Source: a virus
DNA: 38,997 nucleotides
Reading direction: 5' to 3' (one strand)
IMG/VR virus record: IMGVR_UViG_3300025872_000126
Span: 1 to 38,997 of that record
The notes beneath the pieces were generated by a model. That model was not told the DNA's origin, did no database searches, and saw only the letters and a program-made list of their open reading frames with translations. Position numbers and translations under genes: made by a program. Shown here piece by piece: positions 27,146 through 37,500 of this stretch; position 1 is the first letter of the stretch, and every line of letters starts with the position of its first letter.

Positions 27146-27153
27146 TATCTTTG
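27146..27153 (+). promoter_or_regulatory. Late-type minus-7 element TATCTTTG
   Basis: Exact consensus match 16 nt before ATG 27170. Confidence 0.6.
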
Positions 27154-27156
27154 TTT

Positions 27157-27164
27157 CAAAAGTA
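27157..27164 (-). promoter_or_regulatory. Minus-7 element TACTTTTG for the winged-helix gene
   Basis: Exact TAnnTTTG on the minus strand, 16 nt ahead of ATG 27140. It lies 3 nt from the plus-strand late element, so the two polymerases would interfere. Confidence 0.5.
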
Positions 27165-27169
27165 CTATT

Positions 27170-28126
27170 ATGGGAAGTCTTAGCGGAACTAAAATTAAAG
27201 ACACCTTTGGCCTGTTGCTGAAGATGGCCACCTCTACGGTGTCTGCGTCTGAGCAAGTCGTACAAGACGGCGAGGGTAACAATACGGCCCTAAAGCTCTC
27301 CACAGACACGGTTGAGTCAACTGGTGACTTCAAGTGCACTGGTACGATGACTACATCTACCACTGACGTTCAAGCACTTATGCTTAGCTCAACGGGTGTG
27401 TTTGTGAAGCGCAACCTTAGCACCAATCCAATCGGAACGACGTCTGTCACTGCGAACTCTCCACTTGGTGCCACCGGAAGCACTATTGGAGTGCTTCCTG
27501 CAAGTTCCCTTGTACAGTTGACATCACAGCAGACGGCAACCATAGACAAGTTTTTGATTTGGGACGAGTCGTCTAGCTCATACAAGTACATAGATGCTGT
27601 CAACTTGGCCGATTACGTGGTCAATAGTGGAGCAACTGCAATCCCTGCAATGTTCATTGCTAAGCCTCAGGCAACTACAGCGATTGGAACCGCAAGCACA
27701 TTCATTGCATTTGCAGAAATTGCAAATCAGCCAGCAACCGGAGCTACTGACCCAGCAACCTCTTGTGTGGCCCTTGGCGGTATTTCATCAAGTGTATCGC
27801 TTGTTGACGCCGTTGGAGTTCGTGATAACATTCGACTGAGCACTCAGTCGATGTACCAGATATTGGCTTCAGTTCAGTATACGGTTGCTGCCGGAACTCC
27901 GGATATTACCACTCAAATCTACCTAAACGACGGTGCTGGTAGCCAGGTATTAGCCCAAGACATTGAGCCGACAAAAGCTGGAACTCACTTTGTTACAATC
28001 GCATACTACTTCTATGCTGACTCAGGAGTTCCATACGACATTGGACTCAGGTGCTCTGCCACATCGGCGGCTACTGTCGGCCTCCAAACTTCATTCACCA
28101 TCACTAAATTAGGGGACGTAGTATAA
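27170..28126 (+). CDS. Fibre-like structural protein
   Basis: 318 residues. The N-terminus GTKIKDTFGLLLKMATSTVS followed by DGEGNNTALKLSTDTVESTG is a pattern common at the start of phage tail or head fibres. The centre is Ser/Thr/Ala-rich beta repeat. The C-terminal 140 residues (FIAFAEIANQ..., YQILASVQYTVAAGTPDITTQIYLNDG, YDIGLRCSATSAATVGLQTSF) look like a TNF/C1q-type jelly-roll head that could bind a receptor. Likely a trimer on the particle surface. Confidence 0.7.
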   Translation: MGSLSGTKIKDTFGLLLKMATSTVSASEQVVQDGEGNNTALKLSTDTVESTGDFKCTGTMTTSTTDVQALMLSSTGVFVKRNLSTNPIGTTSVTANSPLGATGSTIGVLPASSLVQLTSQQTATIDKFLIWDESSSSYKYIDAVNLADYVVNSGATAIPAMFIAKPQATTAIGTASTFIAFAEIANQPATGATDPATSCVALGGISSSVSLVDAVGVRDNIRLSTQSMYQILASVQYTVAAGTPDITTQIYLNDGAGSQVLAQDIEPTKAGTHFVTIAYYFYADSGVPYDIGLRCSATSAATVGLQTSFTITKLGDVV

Positions 28127-28132
28127 CGCCCT

Positions 28133-28441
28133 ATGACCAGAGAAAAGCGAATCGAAGTTTTCATCCTCGTGCGGGAGAAGATGGATGAGATTGCCGACAT
28201 TATCAAAGACAATAATGCTGGACCAGAGTTCATGGCGACCTACTGCTTCGGTCTAGCTTGCGACGACGATAACGAAGACAGTCCAGAGAGCTACGAATTC
28301 CTCGCTGGATACAGCGTGGACGGTGGTGAGGAGTTGAATATCATGTTTAATGTGATGGCCCACAGCTTTGTGGCAGAACAGGACAACGATGATGACGACG
28401 ACGAGCCAACCAACTCAATTGAATACTGGTTAAAGAAATAA
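28133..28441 (+). CDS. Hypothetical acidic protein, 102 residues
   Basis: Unrecognised; N-terminal helix, then strongly acidic with EQDNDDDDDEPTN near the end. Lies in the late operon between fibre and small conserved genes. Confidence 0.6.
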   Translation: MTREKRIEVFILVREKMDEIADIIKDNNAGPEFMATYCFGLACDDDNEDSPESYEFLAGYSVDGGEELNIMFNVMAHSFVAEQDNDDDDDEPTNSIEYWLKK

Positions 28442-28451
28442 TGAAATTCAA

Positions 28452-28688
28452 ATGGAACTTATCAGAAAAATCATCGTGGGGCAAAACCCCAAGGACGCCA
28501 TGGCGTACTTCGTCGGTCAGCGGACTGGCGATGCCGTAGTCGATTCAATCATTCAGGACGAACGAGCCCTATCAGTGTATGGGATTCGTCGATATCTGGT
28601 CTACATTTACAATTCCGAAAAGGGCACCATGCTCTGGAAAACCATAGACGATATGCCCTGTTTAATTGAACACGATTGCGACTTCTAA
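28452..28688 (+). CDS. Hypothetical conserved-type protein, 78 residues
   Basis: MELIRKIIVGQNPKDAMAYFVGQ then an amphipathic region and GTMLWKTIDDMPCLIEHDCDF. I have seen similar short proteins (IRKIVIGxxxKxAMxYxVGQ) in marine phage late regions; no function known. Shares TAATG with the next gene. Confidence 0.55.
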   Translation: MELIRKIIVGQNPKDAMAYFVGQRTGDAVVDSIIQDERALSVYGIRRYLVYIYNSEKGTMLWKTIDDMPCLIEHDCDF

Positions 28689-29326
28689 TGAAACCAATTA
28701 GATACTTCATAGTACGAGTACCAAAGCCCGTAAAAGACACTATCGAGATTGCGGGCAAAGAGATGTACTTGGATACCAAGTTCAATGAGTTTGCTCACCG
28801 TGCAGTAGAGGGCGAAGTCATTGGAGTGCCTCAGCGATATAAGACCGATGTATCTGTTGGAGATACATTGTACTTCCATCACCACGTTCTGCTTGGGGGT
28901 AATCACCTCGTGTATGGTAACCAACAGTTTGATGAGGCGAAGCATCGCCGAGGGCAGTTTGTATTTGAAGACGATAACCTGTACTATGTGTGGTGGGATG
29001 GCGGTAATGACCCGCACAGCTGTCAAGCGTACGCATACAAGAGCAAAGAGACCGGAGAAGTTCGTCTTCTTGGTCCGTGGATATTCCTTAGTCCAGCAGA
29101 GCAGGACTATGAGCTAAAGAGCGAGACACTTGAACTAGTTCAGTCAAAGAAGTCATACAACCAGTACGGATACATCCGTTATCCATCAAATATGTTGGAG
29201 GAGCTCGGCCTCAAGCCGGGCGACAAGGTGTTCATTCAAAAGAATGCCGACTACGAAATGGAAGTAGACGGAGAGCGTCTGTATCGGGTAATGCTATCTC
29301 ACATCTATGCCCAGGTCCAAGAATAG
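28688..29326 (+). CDS. GroES-like co-chaperonin-type protein
   Basis: Started at ATG 28688 (MKPIRYFIVRVPKP), 212 residues. Two GroES-like beta segments are visible: VIGVPQRYKTDVSVGDTLYFHHHVL (about 44-68) and a second unit near the C-terminus (YIRYPSNMLEELGLKPGDKVFIQK). VGDTLYF followed by a His cluster and later residues resembles phage co-chaperonins that cap GroEL for capsid protein folding. The longer length suggests a duplicated or extended form; moderate confidence. Confidence 0.55.
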   Translation: MKPIRYFIVRVPKPVKDTIEIAGKEMYLDTKFNEFAHRAVEGEVIGVPQRYKTDVSVGDTLYFHHHVLLGGNHLVYGNQQFDEAKHRRGQFVFEDDNLYYVWWDGGNDPHSCQAYAYKSKETGEVRLLGPWIFLSPAEQDYELKSETLELVQSKKSYNQYGYIRYPSNMLEELGLKPGDKVFIQKNADYEMEVDGERLYRVMLSHIYAQVQE

Positions 29327-29603
29327 TTTTGACAACGTAGGAACGGCAAGCCGTCTTATGTCTGCAATGGAGATTGCCATTGAGAACATGATTCAGGAGA
29401 TACAGAAGCCTGTGGACCAAGAACTGTCTGGCTCTCAGAGAAAGGCAGAGCTACAGGCTATCAAGCAAACTGCAATTGACGCTAAAGAACTGATTGTTGA
29501 ACGCGAGAAGCTTCAGCTTCTCATAAGACAGCTGCACGATAGTGGAGAAATCAAAGAAGAGCGAGACTACTCAGGAGGATTCGCAGAACAATTCTCAAAA
29601 TAG
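29307..29603 (+). CDS. Helical protein ahead of terminase; possible small terminase subunit
   Basis: 98 residues, overlapping the upstream gene by 20 nt. Almost entirely helical (SRLMSAMEIAIENMIQEIQK, EREKLQLLIRQLHDSGEI). No helix-turn-helix can be pointed out. Its place immediately before the large subunit is where small terminase subunits usually lie; that is the only argument for the role. Confidence 0.5.
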   Translation: MPRSKNSFDNVGTASRLMSAMEIAIENMIQEIQKPVDQELSGSQRKAELQAIKQTAIDAKELIVEREKLQLLIRQLHDSGEIKEERDYSGGFAEQFSK

Positions 29604-29633
29604 CGACTGGGTATTTATCTACTGGGATAGCTG

Positions 29634-31730
29634 ATGGCCGGATTAGTCGAAATAGAAGACGAGGTAATCGTAAACATTTGTTCCCAAGGAACGGCTGGGG
29701 ATATTGTTGTCTATGGAGACCTGGCCATTCAGCTTCCCAAGAAGCCAAAAAAACAAGACATTCTATTTCACGACCTTCCTAAGGAGCAGCAGATGTGGGA
29801 GCGCACTGAGCTCCCTGAAGAGCTCAGAAAGGTGAACTCCATGGAGGAGTGGATGACGATGCCAGAAACCTTTAGGAAGAAGTACACACCTTACATTGCC
29901 CAGGAATATGAAAGACGAAGAAGTGGAGTTTGGTTCTTCAACAACGGAGTACCTACTTACATCACCGGAAACCATTACTTTTTTCTGCAGTGGGCCAAGA
30001 TTGACGTGGGGTACCCATCTTACCTTGAGTTTCAACGTCAGCTATTCATACACCTAGAGGCCTGCAACGTAGACCCTCGCTCACTTGGACAGGTGTACGT
30101 GAAGTGTCGACGCTCTGGATACACAAATATGAGCGCTTCAACGCTCATCAATGAGGCTACCCAGGTTAAAGAAAGGCTGTTGGGTATCATGTCAAAGACG
30201 GGAGGTGACGCACAGGAGAACATCTTCATGAAGAAGGTGCTTCCAATCTACAAGTCGCTGCCTTTTTTCTTCAAGCCCATCCAGGACGGTACTACAAACC
30301 CACGTATGGAGCTTGCTTTTCGTGAGCCATCCAAGCGAATCACCAAGAACAACAAGACATCGCAGCGCGGAGACGCCCTGAATACGGTAATCAACTGGAA
30401 AAACACCACCAACAACGCCTACGACGGTGAAAAACTGCACATCTTGTACCTGGATGAGGCTGGAAAGTGGGAAAAACCGACCGATATCAGGGAATCTTGG
30501 CGTATTCACCGTACCTGTCTGCTTGTTGGTCGTAAAATCGTGGGCAAAGCCATAGTCGGCTCCACGGTAAACCCGCTCGATAGGGGCGGTCGCCAGTTTC
30601 GTGACCTATACGACTCAAGCAACCCCAAGGAGCGTAACGAAAACGGACGTACAAAGAGCGGACTTTACTCAATCTTCATACCGGCGTACGAAGCCATGGA
30701 AGGCTTCTTTGACAAGTACGGACATCCTATCGTGGAAGACCCAGAAGTACCAATTTTTGGCATAGAGGGAGAGCCGATAGGCATAGGAGCCAAGACGTTT
30801 TTGAAGAATGAGAGAAAGGCCCTGGCAAGCGACAGCTATGAGCTTAACGAAGTCATACGTCAGTTCCCGTTCACCACTGCAGAGGCTTTCCGTGACAGCG
30901 CAAAGTCGTCGGTCTTCAATGTCCAGAAGATATACGAGCAAATCCAATACAATCAGGAGTTGTATCCAAACCCAGTTCTTGTTGGAAACTTCGTATGGAA
31001 AGACGGAAAGCAGGACACAGAGGTGTACTTTAAGCCTGACGCAAATGGAAGGTGGCGAGTTACGTGGATGCCACCATTTGAGCTGCGAAATAAGCCGGGA
31101 CCCCAGAACGATTGGCTTGGGGTAGGAGGCGTTGACTCCTACGACATTGATGCTACTGTAGATGGCCGCGGCTCTAAAGGCGCGTGCCATATTTACAACA
31201 AATTCAACCTGCAGTACCCAGCAAATATGTTCGTTGCGGAGTACGCTTCTCGGCCGCCGCTTGCTAAAATCTTCTATGAGGACGTGCTAATGGCGGCCAA
31301 GTTTTACGGATATAGTTTGCTGATAGAGAACAACAAGTACGGTATAGCTCGCTACTTTGAGCAGCGAGGATACGACAACTACCTGATGAACAGGCCAGAA
31401 CACTTGGGTTCTGGATATGGAGGTGGCACAAAGACAAAGGGAATTCCTTCAAACTCGCAGGATATTATCCAGGCTCACGCCCAAGCTATCGAGGCATACA
31501 TCCATTCTCACGTAGGGCTAAATGAAGAAAGCTTAGAATTTGGAAAGATGTACTTTGAAAGAACCCTAGAGGATTGGATTAACTTCAAAGTAGATGACCG
31601 TACTGCATTTGACTTGTCCATCTCCAGTGGCTTGGCTCTGTTAGCGGCTCAGGGGGCTACAGTCAAAAAGGAAAAAGCAGACTTCAATCTCAAGAAATTC
31701 TTCAGGCCTGGTCGGGTCATCATACGCTGA
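29634..31730 (+). CDS. terL: Terminase large subunit
   Basis: The 698-residue packaging motor has an N-terminal ATPase and a C-terminal nuclease. VYVKCRRSGYTNMSAS (about 155-169) is the Walker A region in the R-R-x-G-[YF]-[ST] variant that lacks the usual lysine before Thr. LHILYLDEAGKWE (268-280) is Walker B with the catalytic Glu; VGSTVNP resembles the coupling motif. GVGGVDSYDID (about residue 500), FYGYSLLIENNKYG and the closing DDRTAFDLSISSGLALLA match the RNase H-like nuclease. It cuts concatemers and pumps DNA into the prohead. Length and motifs resemble those of crAss-like and Cellulophaga phages. Confidence 0.9.
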   Translation: MAGLVEIEDEVIVNICSQGTAGDIVVYGDLAIQLPKKPKKQDILFHDLPKEQQMWERTELPEELRKVNSMEEWMTMPETFRKKYTPYIAQEYERRRSGVWFFNNGVPTYITGNHYFFLQWAKIDVGYPSYLEFQRQLFIHLEACNVDPRSLGQVYVKCRRSGYTNMSASTLINEATQVKERLLGIMSKTGGDAQENIFMKKVLPIYKSLPFFFKPIQDGTTNPRMELAFREPSKRITKNNKTSQRGDALNTVINWKNTTNNAYDGEKLHILYLDEAGKWEKPTDIRESWRIHRTCLLVGRKIVGKAIVGSTVNPLDRGGRQFRDLYDSSNPKERNENGRTKSGLYSIFIPAYEAMEGFFDKYGHPIVEDPEVPIFGIEGEPIGIGAKTFLKNERKALASDSYELNEVIRQFPFTTAEAFRDSAKSSVFNVQKIYEQIQYNQELYPNPVLVGNFVWKDGKQDTEVYFKPDANGRWRVTWMPPFELRNKPGPQNDWLGVGGVDSYDIDATVDGRGSKGACHIYNKFNLQYPANMFVAEYASRPPLAKIFYEDVLMAAKFYGYSLLIENNKYGIARYFEQRGYDNYLMNRPEHLGSGYGGGTKTKGIPSNSQDIIQAHAQAIEAYIHSHVGLNEESLEFGKMYFERTLEDWINFKVDDRTAFDLSISSGLALLAAQGATVKKEKADFNLKKFFRPGRVIIR

Positions 31731-31740
31731 ATCAAATAAG

Positions 31741-31748
31741 TATATTTG
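31741..31748 (+). promoter_or_regulatory. Late-type minus-7 element TATATTTG
   Basis: Exact match between terL and portal genes; 20 nt before ATG 31769. An alternative GTG start lies at 31763. Confidence 0.6.
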
Positions 31749-31768
31749 CATATTAGCCCGTAGTGGAT

Positions 31769-34204
31769 ATGCAAAGAGATTATACAGCAAAAGGCCAATC
31801 TACCTTTCCCGACCCGCTAGCGAGTACGGAAGAAAAAATGTCGCAAAGCTATGGCCTTCAGTATGCAAAGGCCATGTACGCACAGTGGATTGGTGTTGAC
31901 TACAACAACTCACTATACGGTCGTCGGTTCAATGAAATGCAGAACAACCGCGACTATGCACAAGGAACTCAGGATACGTCAATCTACCGACAGATTCTCA
32001 GCTCCTTGGATGCAAACAACGGAGACGGAACGATGCTTACTCTGGACTACACTCCAGTTCCTATCATCCCGAAGTTCGTTCGCATTGTAGTAAACAAGAT
32101 TCTGTCGCGCAAGCCGTATCCTCAGGTGCAGGCCGTCGACCCTCTTTCTCGTAGCGAGAAGGACAAGAAAAAGAATGTTGCAATCCTGCACATCGAAAAC
32201 AAGGACATTCTTCAGGAGGCAAAGGCCCTTGGTCTCCCCGTTAAAGTAGACCCGGATGCGCTTCCAGACACCCCAGAAGAAACGGAAATCTTCTTGGATA
32301 CCAACGTAAAGACTGACGCAGAAATCGCCGCACAGCTAGCCACGGAGATGACCCTTACGTGGAATGACTTTGACGACGCCATCTACCGTCGCTGCGTTGA
32401 GGATTTGGTTAACTGTGGTATGGCTGTTACCAAGCGTACCAACGACCCGAACTACGGAATTCGTGAGCAATACGTAGACCCCGCATACTTCATTCACAAC
32501 TACACGGATGACCCCAACATGACGGAGCTGACCTACGCTGGTCACTTCCGTACGGTCACCATCATGGAGCTCAAGCGATTGGCTGGAAACCAGTTCACCG
32601 AAGAGCAGTACCAGCAGATTGCTCAGACGGTTATGAATCGCTACGGGAATGACCCGTTGCGCTACGCTACTCAGGGGTACAACTACGAAACCATCAACAA
32701 CCGCTATCGCTACGGATACGACGAGTACAAGGTGCAAATCATGGACTTTGAGTTCATGTCTGTTGACGATATCATCTTTGAAAAGAAAGAGTCCAAGTTT
32801 GGAAACATTGGATTCTACTACAAGGGTCATGAGTACAATGCCCCGCAGCAATCAGTATTTGACCGTGAGGCAGTGTACATGAGGAATGCAACCGTGTACG
32901 GAGGCATATTCGTTATTGGAACTGAACTGATGTTCAACTACGGAGTTCAGAAGAACATCCCGAAAAACGTACACGACATCTCTCGTGCTCGCCTTTCATA
33001 CTCTTGCGTAGCCACGAACCTACGTGGAATGATTCCCAAGTCTATGGTGTCAAGCATCATCGGCTTTGGCGATATGCTGCAAATCACTCACTTGAAGATT
33101 CAGCAGTCAATCGCTAAGGCTAAGCCTGATGGTCTCATCATTGACATCGAAGGACTTGAGAACGTACAACTCGGACGCGGTGGTGAACTGCAACCTCTGG
33201 AGATTCAAGACATCTACGAGCAGACTGGTGTATTCTACTACCGCTCAAAGAATCCAGAGGGCGGGTTCCAAAACCCGCCTGTCCGCGAAATCGGAAACTC
33301 CATCCGGAACATTGAGCAACTGGTTGGAATCTACAACCATTACTTGCGCATGATTCGCGATGCTACGGGAATCAATGAAGTTGTTGACGCAAGCACGCCC
33401 AAAGCAGACGCCCTTGTTGGTGTTCGCGAGCAGGCTATTGCTGCTTCTAACAACGCTACCTACGACATCACTCATGCTGCCCAGGTACTATACAAGAAGG
33501 TATGCGAGGACATCGTTAAGTGCCTTCAGGTGATTCCGCCGAAGAGCATCATCTACAAGTCCTACACCAATGCGATAGGAGAGACCAACATGGCTGTCCT
33601 TACGTCGTTTGACAATCTGTCGATGTACAACTTTGGTGTCATTGTGATGGGGGAGATGGACGACCGCGCTAAGATTTATCTTGAGCAGAACATCAACATG
33701 GCCCTTTCTCAGAAGGAGATTGACCTTGAAGATGCAATAGCCATCCGACAGCTAAGAGACCCAGAGCAAGCAGAACGTTTGCTCGTTGTGCGTCGCAAGA
33801 AGCGTATGCGTCAGCGTATGGACGAAGCTGCTCAGCAGGCTCAACTACAGGCTGATTCTAATGCTCAGGCTGCCCAAGTAGCCTCTCAAGCAGAGATTCA
33901 AGCAGAGCAAATAAAGGCTCAGCTTGAAGCTCAAAAGATTCAGCTTGAGACGCAATCAAAGGCTGAACTTATGGGACTTCAGCACACATACGATATGGAG
34001 CTACAGCGCCTCAAGAACGAGGCTGTTGTGGGCTCTCAGGTAGTGCGTGGTCAGGTTCAAGAGACTACTGACATGATGAAGGAAAATCGCAAAGATGCCC
34101 GAATCAATAAGCAAGCAGAGGCCCAATCTAAGTTGATTTCTCAGCGCCAAGGAGAGGCTCCGTCGTTTCAGCCCAGCCTAATGGATGCTCTAACTAATCA
34201 ATAA
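31769..34204 (+). CDS. Portal protein
   Basis: The 811-residue product follows the terminase, as portals do. Early residues contain a typical clip/wing pattern (YAKAMYAQWIGVDYNNSLYG, TPVPIIPKFVRIVVNKILSR), and the long core includes IGNSIRNIEQLVGIYNHYLRMIRDATGINE. The C-terminal 130 residues are a Gln/Ala/Glu-rich coiled coil (AQLQADSNAQAAQVASQAEIQAEQIKAQLEAQ), expected for the portal barrel. It forms the dodecameric DNA gateway in the capsid vertex. The size fits large portals of Bacteroidota phages. Confidence 0.85.
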   Translation: MQRDYTAKGQSTFPDPLASTEEKMSQSYGLQYAKAMYAQWIGVDYNNSLYGRRFNEMQNNRDYAQGTQDTSIYRQILSSLDANNGDGTMLTLDYTPVPIIPKFVRIVVNKILSRKPYPQVQAVDPLSRSEKDKKKNVAILHIENKDILQEAKALGLPVKVDPDALPDTPEETEIFLDTNVKTDAEIAAQLATEMTLTWNDFDDAIYRRCVEDLVNCGMAVTKRTNDPNYGIREQYVDPAYFIHNYTDDPNMTELTYAGHFRTVTIMELKRLAGNQFTEEQYQQIAQTVMNRYGNDPLRYATQGYNYETINNRYRYGYDEYKVQIMDFEFMSVDDIIFEKKESKFGNIGFYYKGHEYNAPQQSVFDREAVYMRNATVYGGIFVIGTELMFNYGVQKNIPKNVHDISRARLSYSCVATNLRGMIPKSMVSSIIGFGDMLQITHLKIQQSIAKAKPDGLIIDIEGLENVQLGRGGELQPLEIQDIYEQTGVFYYRSKNPEGGFQNPPVREIGNSIRNIEQLVGIYNHYLRMIRDATGINEVVDASTPKADALVGVREQAIAASNNATYDITHAAQVLYKKVCEDIVKCLQVIPPKSIIYKSYTNAIGETNMAVLTSFDNLSMYNFGVIVMGEMDDRAKIYLEQNINMALSQKEIDLEDAIAIRQLRDPEQAERLLVVRRKKRMRQRMDEAAQQAQLQADSNAQAAQVASQAEIQAEQIKAQLEAQKIQLETQSKAELMGLQHTYDMELQRLKNEAVVGSQVVRGQVQETTDMMKENRKDARINKQAEAQSKLISQRQGEAPSFQPSLMDALTNQ

Positions 34205-34209
34205 ATTTG
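34202..34209 (+). promoter_or_regulatory. Possible minus-7 element TAAATTTG over the portal stop codon
   Basis: The TAA stop of the portal gene forms the first bases of a TAnnTTTG match. The next ATG (34214) follows after only 4 nt, so if this promoter is active the message would be nearly leaderless; it may be chance. Confidence 0.35.
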
Positions 34210-34213
34210 CAAT

Positions 34214-34597
34214 ATGTCCTGTTGTACCGTAACTCCTACTGCAGTTGTAAGCATAGCAACTAGAGTTGACATTGTATGTTGGCGAGGTGACACATTTGTG
34301 CTTACTGCTACCATTGCTGATGCAAATGGTAACGCTGTTGACTTAAGTGTTTATACTTGGAAAATGGAGGTGCGAGAATACGACAATGGCCCGCTGGTTA
34401 TTACTAGTTCAAACATCACTGTTACTGGAACAAGTCTTGGTGTTCTTACCGTCACCATTAGTGCTACGAATATGCTTGTGCCCGCAGGAACTTACGTCTA
34501 TGAAATTCAAGCTACAAACCCAACACCTAACCCAGATACCGTGACTACATACTTGTATGGTCAATTCACTGTAACTCAAGATATTGCTGCAAACTAA
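34214..34597 (+). CDS. Ig-like structural protein
   Basis: 127 residues, all beta. [20 protein letters not shown] leads into [32 protein letters not shown] and a second strand set ([31 protein letters not shown]), the style of Ig/BppU-type N-terminal domains that attach fibres or decorate capsids. It directly precedes the collagen-like gene, with only 1 nt between stop and next start, so the two are likely made together. Confidence 0.65.
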   Translation: MSCCTVTPTAVVSIATRVDIVCWRGDTFVLTATIADANGNAVDLSVYTWKMEVREYDNGPLVITSSNITVTGTSLGVLTVTISATNMLVPAGTYVYEIQATNPTPNPDTVTTYLYGQFTVTQDIAAN

Positions 34598-34598
34598 C

Positions 34599-37500
34599 AT
34601 GGCTGGAGAAGTTGATATTACCCTACCTGGACCTCTCGTTGTAGAGATTACTAACAATGGAGTTCAACAGCTCCCTGGTTCAAAAGGAACCAAGGGAGCT
34701 AAAGGTGCTTCTGGTGGTGCATCTGCAAAGGGAGACAAAGGAAATGCCGGAGCCAAGGGCTCTCAAGGAAACCAAGGCCCTGAAGGCGACAAGGGTCAAA
34801 AAGGAGCTACTGGTGGTGGCGGCGAAGGCGGCCAAAAAGGAGACAAAGGAACTGCTGGTACTGCTGGAGCCAAAGGCGCCCAGGGGCCAAAAGGAGACCA
34901 GGGCCCCAAAGGAACTGCGGGAACCAATGGTGACAAGGGAGAAAAAGGTGCCGGAGAAAAAGGCGAAAAGGGCCGTGAAGGTGCTGCTGGTCCTAAGGGA
35001 GAGCAGGGCCCTAAAGGCGCCGCTGGAACCAATGGTGACAAAGGAGAGAAAGGCCTTGGAGAGAAGGGTGACAAGGGTCGCGATGGAAACAAGGGTGCTC
35101 AAGGTCCCAAAGGAGCTCAAGGTCCTGCCGGAGACAAAGGAGAAAAAGGTCTTGGAGAAAAGGGAGACAAAGGTCGCGATGGTTCTCCAGGACCAAAGGG
35201 AGACCAGGGTCCTAAAGGTCAAGCCGGAACCAATGGTGACAAAGGAGAGAAAGGCCTAGGTGAAAAAGGTGATAAGGGTCGTGATGGTTCTCCTGGTCCC
35301 AAGGGTGACCAAGGACCAAAAGGTACTGCTGGAACCAATGGCGATAAGGGAGACAAAGGTGAACTTGGAACCAAGGGTGACAAAGGACGAGACGGCTCTC
35401 CAGGACCAAAAGGCGACCAAGGACCAAAGGGAGCTCAAGGAGAATTTGGCCAAAAAGGAGAAAAAGGTTTCGGAGAAAAAGGAGAGAAAGGCCGTACTGG
35501 AAATAAAGGAGCTCAGGGCCCTAAGGGCGACCAGGGTGAATTTGGTCAGAAAGGTGAAAAAGGCCTCGGAGAAAAAGGCGATAAAGGCCGCGATGGTAAT
35601 AAGGGTGCCCAGGGTCCAAAAGGTGCCCAGGGTGAATTTGGTCAGAAAGGTGAAAAGGGTTTTGGAGAGAAAGGAGAAAAAGGTCGCACCGGAAATCAGG
35701 GTACTAAAGGCGACCAAGGGCCTAAGGGAGAAGTAGGACCTAAAGGAAGTACGGGAGCCCAAGGCGACAAAGGAGAAAAGGGCATCGGAGAAAAAGGAGA
35801 AAAAGGCCGCACTGGACAGCTTGGACCGAAGGGAGACGCCGGTCCAAAAGGCGACCAAGGCGCTAAAGGCTCACAAGGAAACACTGGTCCTACTGGAGAC
35901 AAAGGAAACAAAGGTGAGCTCGGAACCAAGGGCGACAAGGGTCGTGACGGCAACAAGGGAGCCCAAGGACCTAAGGGAGACCAAGGTCCGAAAGGAGAAG
36001 TAGGCCCGAAAGGAAATACTGGAGCCCAAGGAGACAAGGGTGAAAAAGGAATTGGAGAGAAAGGAGAGAAAGGCCGCACTGGACAGCTCGGCCCCAAGGG
36101 GGACCAAGGACCTAAGGGAGACCAAGGAGCTAAGGGTTCTCAAGGAAATACTGGTCCTACTGGAGACAAAGGGAGCAAGGGAGAACTTGGGGAGAAAGGA
36201 GAGAAAGGTCGCACTGGAGCACTTGGCCCTAAAGGAGAAGTTGGACCCCAAGGAGACATCGGTCCAAAAGGAGATGTTGGCCCTAAGGGAGACCAGGGAC
36301 CCAAGGGAAATACTGGTTCAAAAGGAGAAGTAGGACCTAAGGGAAATACTGGAGCTAAAGGAGACCAGGGTCCTCAAGGTATAGAAGGAGAAAAAGGCGA
36401 CAAAGGCCGCGAAGGACCATTAGGACCTACTGGACCAACCGGTCCTACAGGTCCACAAGGTCCAAAAGGAGATGTTGGTCCAACCGGTCCTCAAGGCCCA
36501 ACCGGCCCACAGGGACAGAAAGGTGACCAAGGCCAAAAAGGTGAAGAGGGCCGTACGGGCCCTGGAGGCCCCGTAGGCCCTACTGGACCTACCGGTCCTA
36601 CTGGTCCTACTGGTCCACAAGGAACTAAAGGAAATACTGGAGCTCAAGGACCTATTGGACCTAGTGGCCCGACTGGACCTCAAGGAGAAAAGGGTCAGCA
36701 GGGGGACAAGGGCGACAAAGGCCGAGAGGGACCCGGTGGTCCCACAGGACCCACTGGACCTACTGGACCTCAAGGAACCAAGGGAAATACCGGTGCTCAA
36801 GGACCTATTGGTCCACAGGGTCCAACCGGTCCTCAAGGAGAAAAAGGTCGTGAAGGTCAGAAGGGTGAGGCTGGGCCTACTGGTGCTCAAGGCTCTAAAG
36901 GCAATACTGGCGCACAAGGACCTACTGGCCCTACTGGTCCTACTGGTCCAACAGGTCCAACTGGTGCTCAGGGACCTAAAGGAAATACTGGTTCTCAGGG
37001 ACCAACTGGACCTCAAGGAGAGAAAGGACAGCAAGGAGATAAGGGTGACAAGGGTCGCGAAGGACCCGGTGGACCCGTAGGTCCTACTGGTCCTACTGGT
37101 GCTCAGGGACCGAAGGGTGATACTGGAGCCACTGGTCCTCAAGGTCCTACTGGCCCAACTGGGCCTACTGGTCCACAGGGCGCTAAGGGAAATACTGGTG
37201 CTCAAGGACCTACTGGGCCAACTGGTCCAACTGGACCTCAGGGCGCTCAAGGCCAGAAAGGAAACATCGGAGCCCAGGGTCCAACTGGACCTACTGGTCC
37301 CACTGGACCTCAAGGTGCCCAAGGAGCAAAAGGAAATACTGGTGCTCAGGGTCCTGCTGGACCAACTGGCCCCGTAGGACCTCTTGGGCCTACTGGTCCT
37401 ACTGGAGCTACCGGTCCTCAAGGACGTAAAGGTGAACCCGGAGCTACTGGACCTACTGGTCCCCAGGGCCCGACCGGAGCTACTGGTCCCCAGGGGGCAA

